From Pseudomonas sp. WJP1 (GTDB lineage: Bacteria; Pseudomonadota; Gammaproteobacteria; Pseudomonadales; Pseudomonadaceae): a DNA stretch of 64,000 bases. A program made the position numbers and the translations under genes. The notes under the pieces were generated by a model, which saw only the letters and a list, made by a program, of their open reading frames with translations, was not told where the DNA came from and ran no database searches. The stretch's first letter is position 1; each line of letters starts with the position of its first letter. Below are positions 63,274 through 64,000 of the stretch, one piece after another. The stretch spans positions 3,894,501 through 3,958,500 of the forward strand of contig NZ_CP110128.1 of assembly GCF_028471945.1 (NCBI RefSeq). Direction: 5' to 3'.

Positions 63274-63954
63274 ATGCGTATTATCGCCTTGGCAATCTTG
63301 CTTTGCGTGTCCAGTGTGATCGAGGCTGCACAGCTGCCGTTGTCCGTCCTGCCGGGCGGTGCGCTGGTGTACAAGCCGATCCAGAGCGTACGCGAGCGCA
63401 AATTTGCCGACCTGGTGCAACAGAAAACCGATTTCAGTTGCGGCGCCGCGGCGCTGGCGACGATCCTGCGCCAGGCCTACTGGCTGGACGTAGACGAAGA
63501 ACAAATCATCGAAGGCATGCTGTCACACTCCGATCAGGATCTGGTGCGCGTCCAGGGCTTCTCCATGCTCGACATGAAGCGCTACGTGGAAAGTATCGGC
63601 ATGCGCGCCCGTGGCTACCGGGTATCACCGGAATCCTTGAAGGAGATCAAAATTCCTGTGGTGGTACTCCTGGACATCCGTGGCTACAAACACTTTGTGG
63701 TCATGCAAAGAGTCCAGAACGACTGGGTGTATATCGGCGATCCCGTACTGGGGCATAAACGCTACAAAGTCGAAGACTTTGTAAAAGGCTGGAACGGCAT
63801 CATCTTTGCCGTCATCGGGCAGGGCTATGACAAAGCCAATGCGTTGCTCGACCCGCCCCTGCCACTGACCGCCAAAAACCGCGTCAACGCCTTCAGCCCG
63901 GTACAGGACGCGGAGTTGATGGATTTCGGATTCATTCAAAGCGACTTCTTCTAA
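63274..63954 (+). CDS. Exported C39-family cysteine peptidase (FapD position)
   Basis: A 226-residue protein. A signal peptide covers about 1-19 (IIALAILLCVSSVIEA). The C39 domain contains the catalytic Cys56 in TDFSCGAAALATIL (oxyanion Gln51 lies upstream in QQKTDF), His140 in GYKHFVVM and Asp156 in YIGDPVLG. The ABC-transporter domains of bacteriocin C39 proteins are absent. FapD, the C39 protease of Fap operons, is similar in length and fourth in order. It probably processes a system component in the periplasm. GAAGG lies upstream of the ATG. Confidence 0.85.
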   Translation: MRIIALAILLCVSSVIEAAQLPLSVLPGGALVYKPIQSVRERKFADLVQQKTDFSCGAAALATILRQAYWLDVDEEQIIEGMLSHSDQDLVRVQGFSMLDMKRYVESIGMRARGYRVSPESLKEIKIPVVVLLDIRGYKHFVVMQRVQNDWVYIGDPVLGHKRYKVEDFVKGWNGIIFAVIGQGYDKANALLDPPLPLTAKNRVNAFSPVQDAELMDFGFIQSDFF

Positions 63955-63988
63955 TAACAAAAGGAGCAAGACGCTCCGGGAGTATCCA

Positions 63989-64000
63989 ATGAAGACTCCA
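63989..64000 (+). CDS. Start of next gene, cut by window edge
   Basis: ATG at 63989 follows GGGAG by six bases and opens an unfinished frame (MKTP). It lies 34 bp after the C39 peptidase stop codon. In Fap operons FapE and FapF follow here; nothing more can be read. A hairpin GGAGC/GCTCC (63963-63977) sits between the two genes. Confidence 0.4.

Overview
The window is a chromosomal segment of a fluorescent-group Pseudomonas. It is GC-rich with strong GC3 bias. The recognisable loci have the gene order and protein signatures of Pseudomonas: mexS-mexT-mexEF-oprN, mtlR-mtlEFGKDYZ, DUF2790 and DUF1652 proteins, LpxO and Ku. The intergenic regions carry the REP/REPIN palindromes typical of P. fluorescens relatives. 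I saw no rRNA, tRNA, CRISPR array, prophage or insertion sequence.

Layout. 1-1.2 kb: a truncated unknown gene and an AT-rich gap. 1.3-9.8 kb: the MexEF-OprN multidrug efflux locus with its redox-linked gene mexS, its LysR activator mexT, and two candidate MexT boxes. 9.9-13.2 kb: an FUSC/DUF1656/HlyD aromatic-acid-type efflux operon on the minus strand, divergent from a TPR protein. 14.6-25 kb: a signalling cluster (KaiC-like double ATPase, hybrid histidine kinase, two single-domain receivers, receiver-kinase, stand-alone CheB and CheR, and a CHASE3-GAF-kinase with three receivers). 25.2-32.1 kb: two large tandem paralogous toxin-like proteins, visibly richer in A+T than their surroundings; the second carries an extra C-terminal domain with an aspzincin-type metalloprotease signature. 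32.2-33.6 kb: a glycosyltransferase. 33.6-44.8 kb: the mannitol/arabitol/glucitol uptake and catabolism locus, with REPINs inside the operon, candidate Hfq/Crc A-rich motifs, and an OprD-type porin. 45-60.3 kb: mostly housekeeping and accessory single genes (ecotin, PQQ sugar dehydrogenase, Ku, LpxO, an ABC-F ATPase, MFS, an orphan S74 chaperone-domain protein, azoreductase, LysR, UppP, PnuC/NadR-like). 60.6-64 kb: a four-gene secreted-protein operon that looks like a Fap-type functional amyloid system; a fifth gene starts at the right edge.

How the genes work together. MexS and MexT control export by MexEF-OprN. The mtl proteins import polyols (MtlEFGK), oxidise them (MtlD) and phosphorylate the products (MtlY, MtlZ) under MtlR. 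The kinases, receivers and CheB/CheR probably form one multi-step phosphorelay with the KaiC-like ATPase. The right-edge operon encodes two repeat proteins with VNxxAGxxNxQxN motifs, a small exported partner and a C39 peptidase. Its gene order and protein sizes parallel FapA-B-C-D, but the structural proteins lack cysteines and the largest has long Ser-rich tandem repeats.

The two most interesting items are the tandem toxin-like pair at 25.2-32.1 kb and the Fap-like operon at 60.6-64 kb. All family assignments come from reading the sequence by eye; no database search was run.
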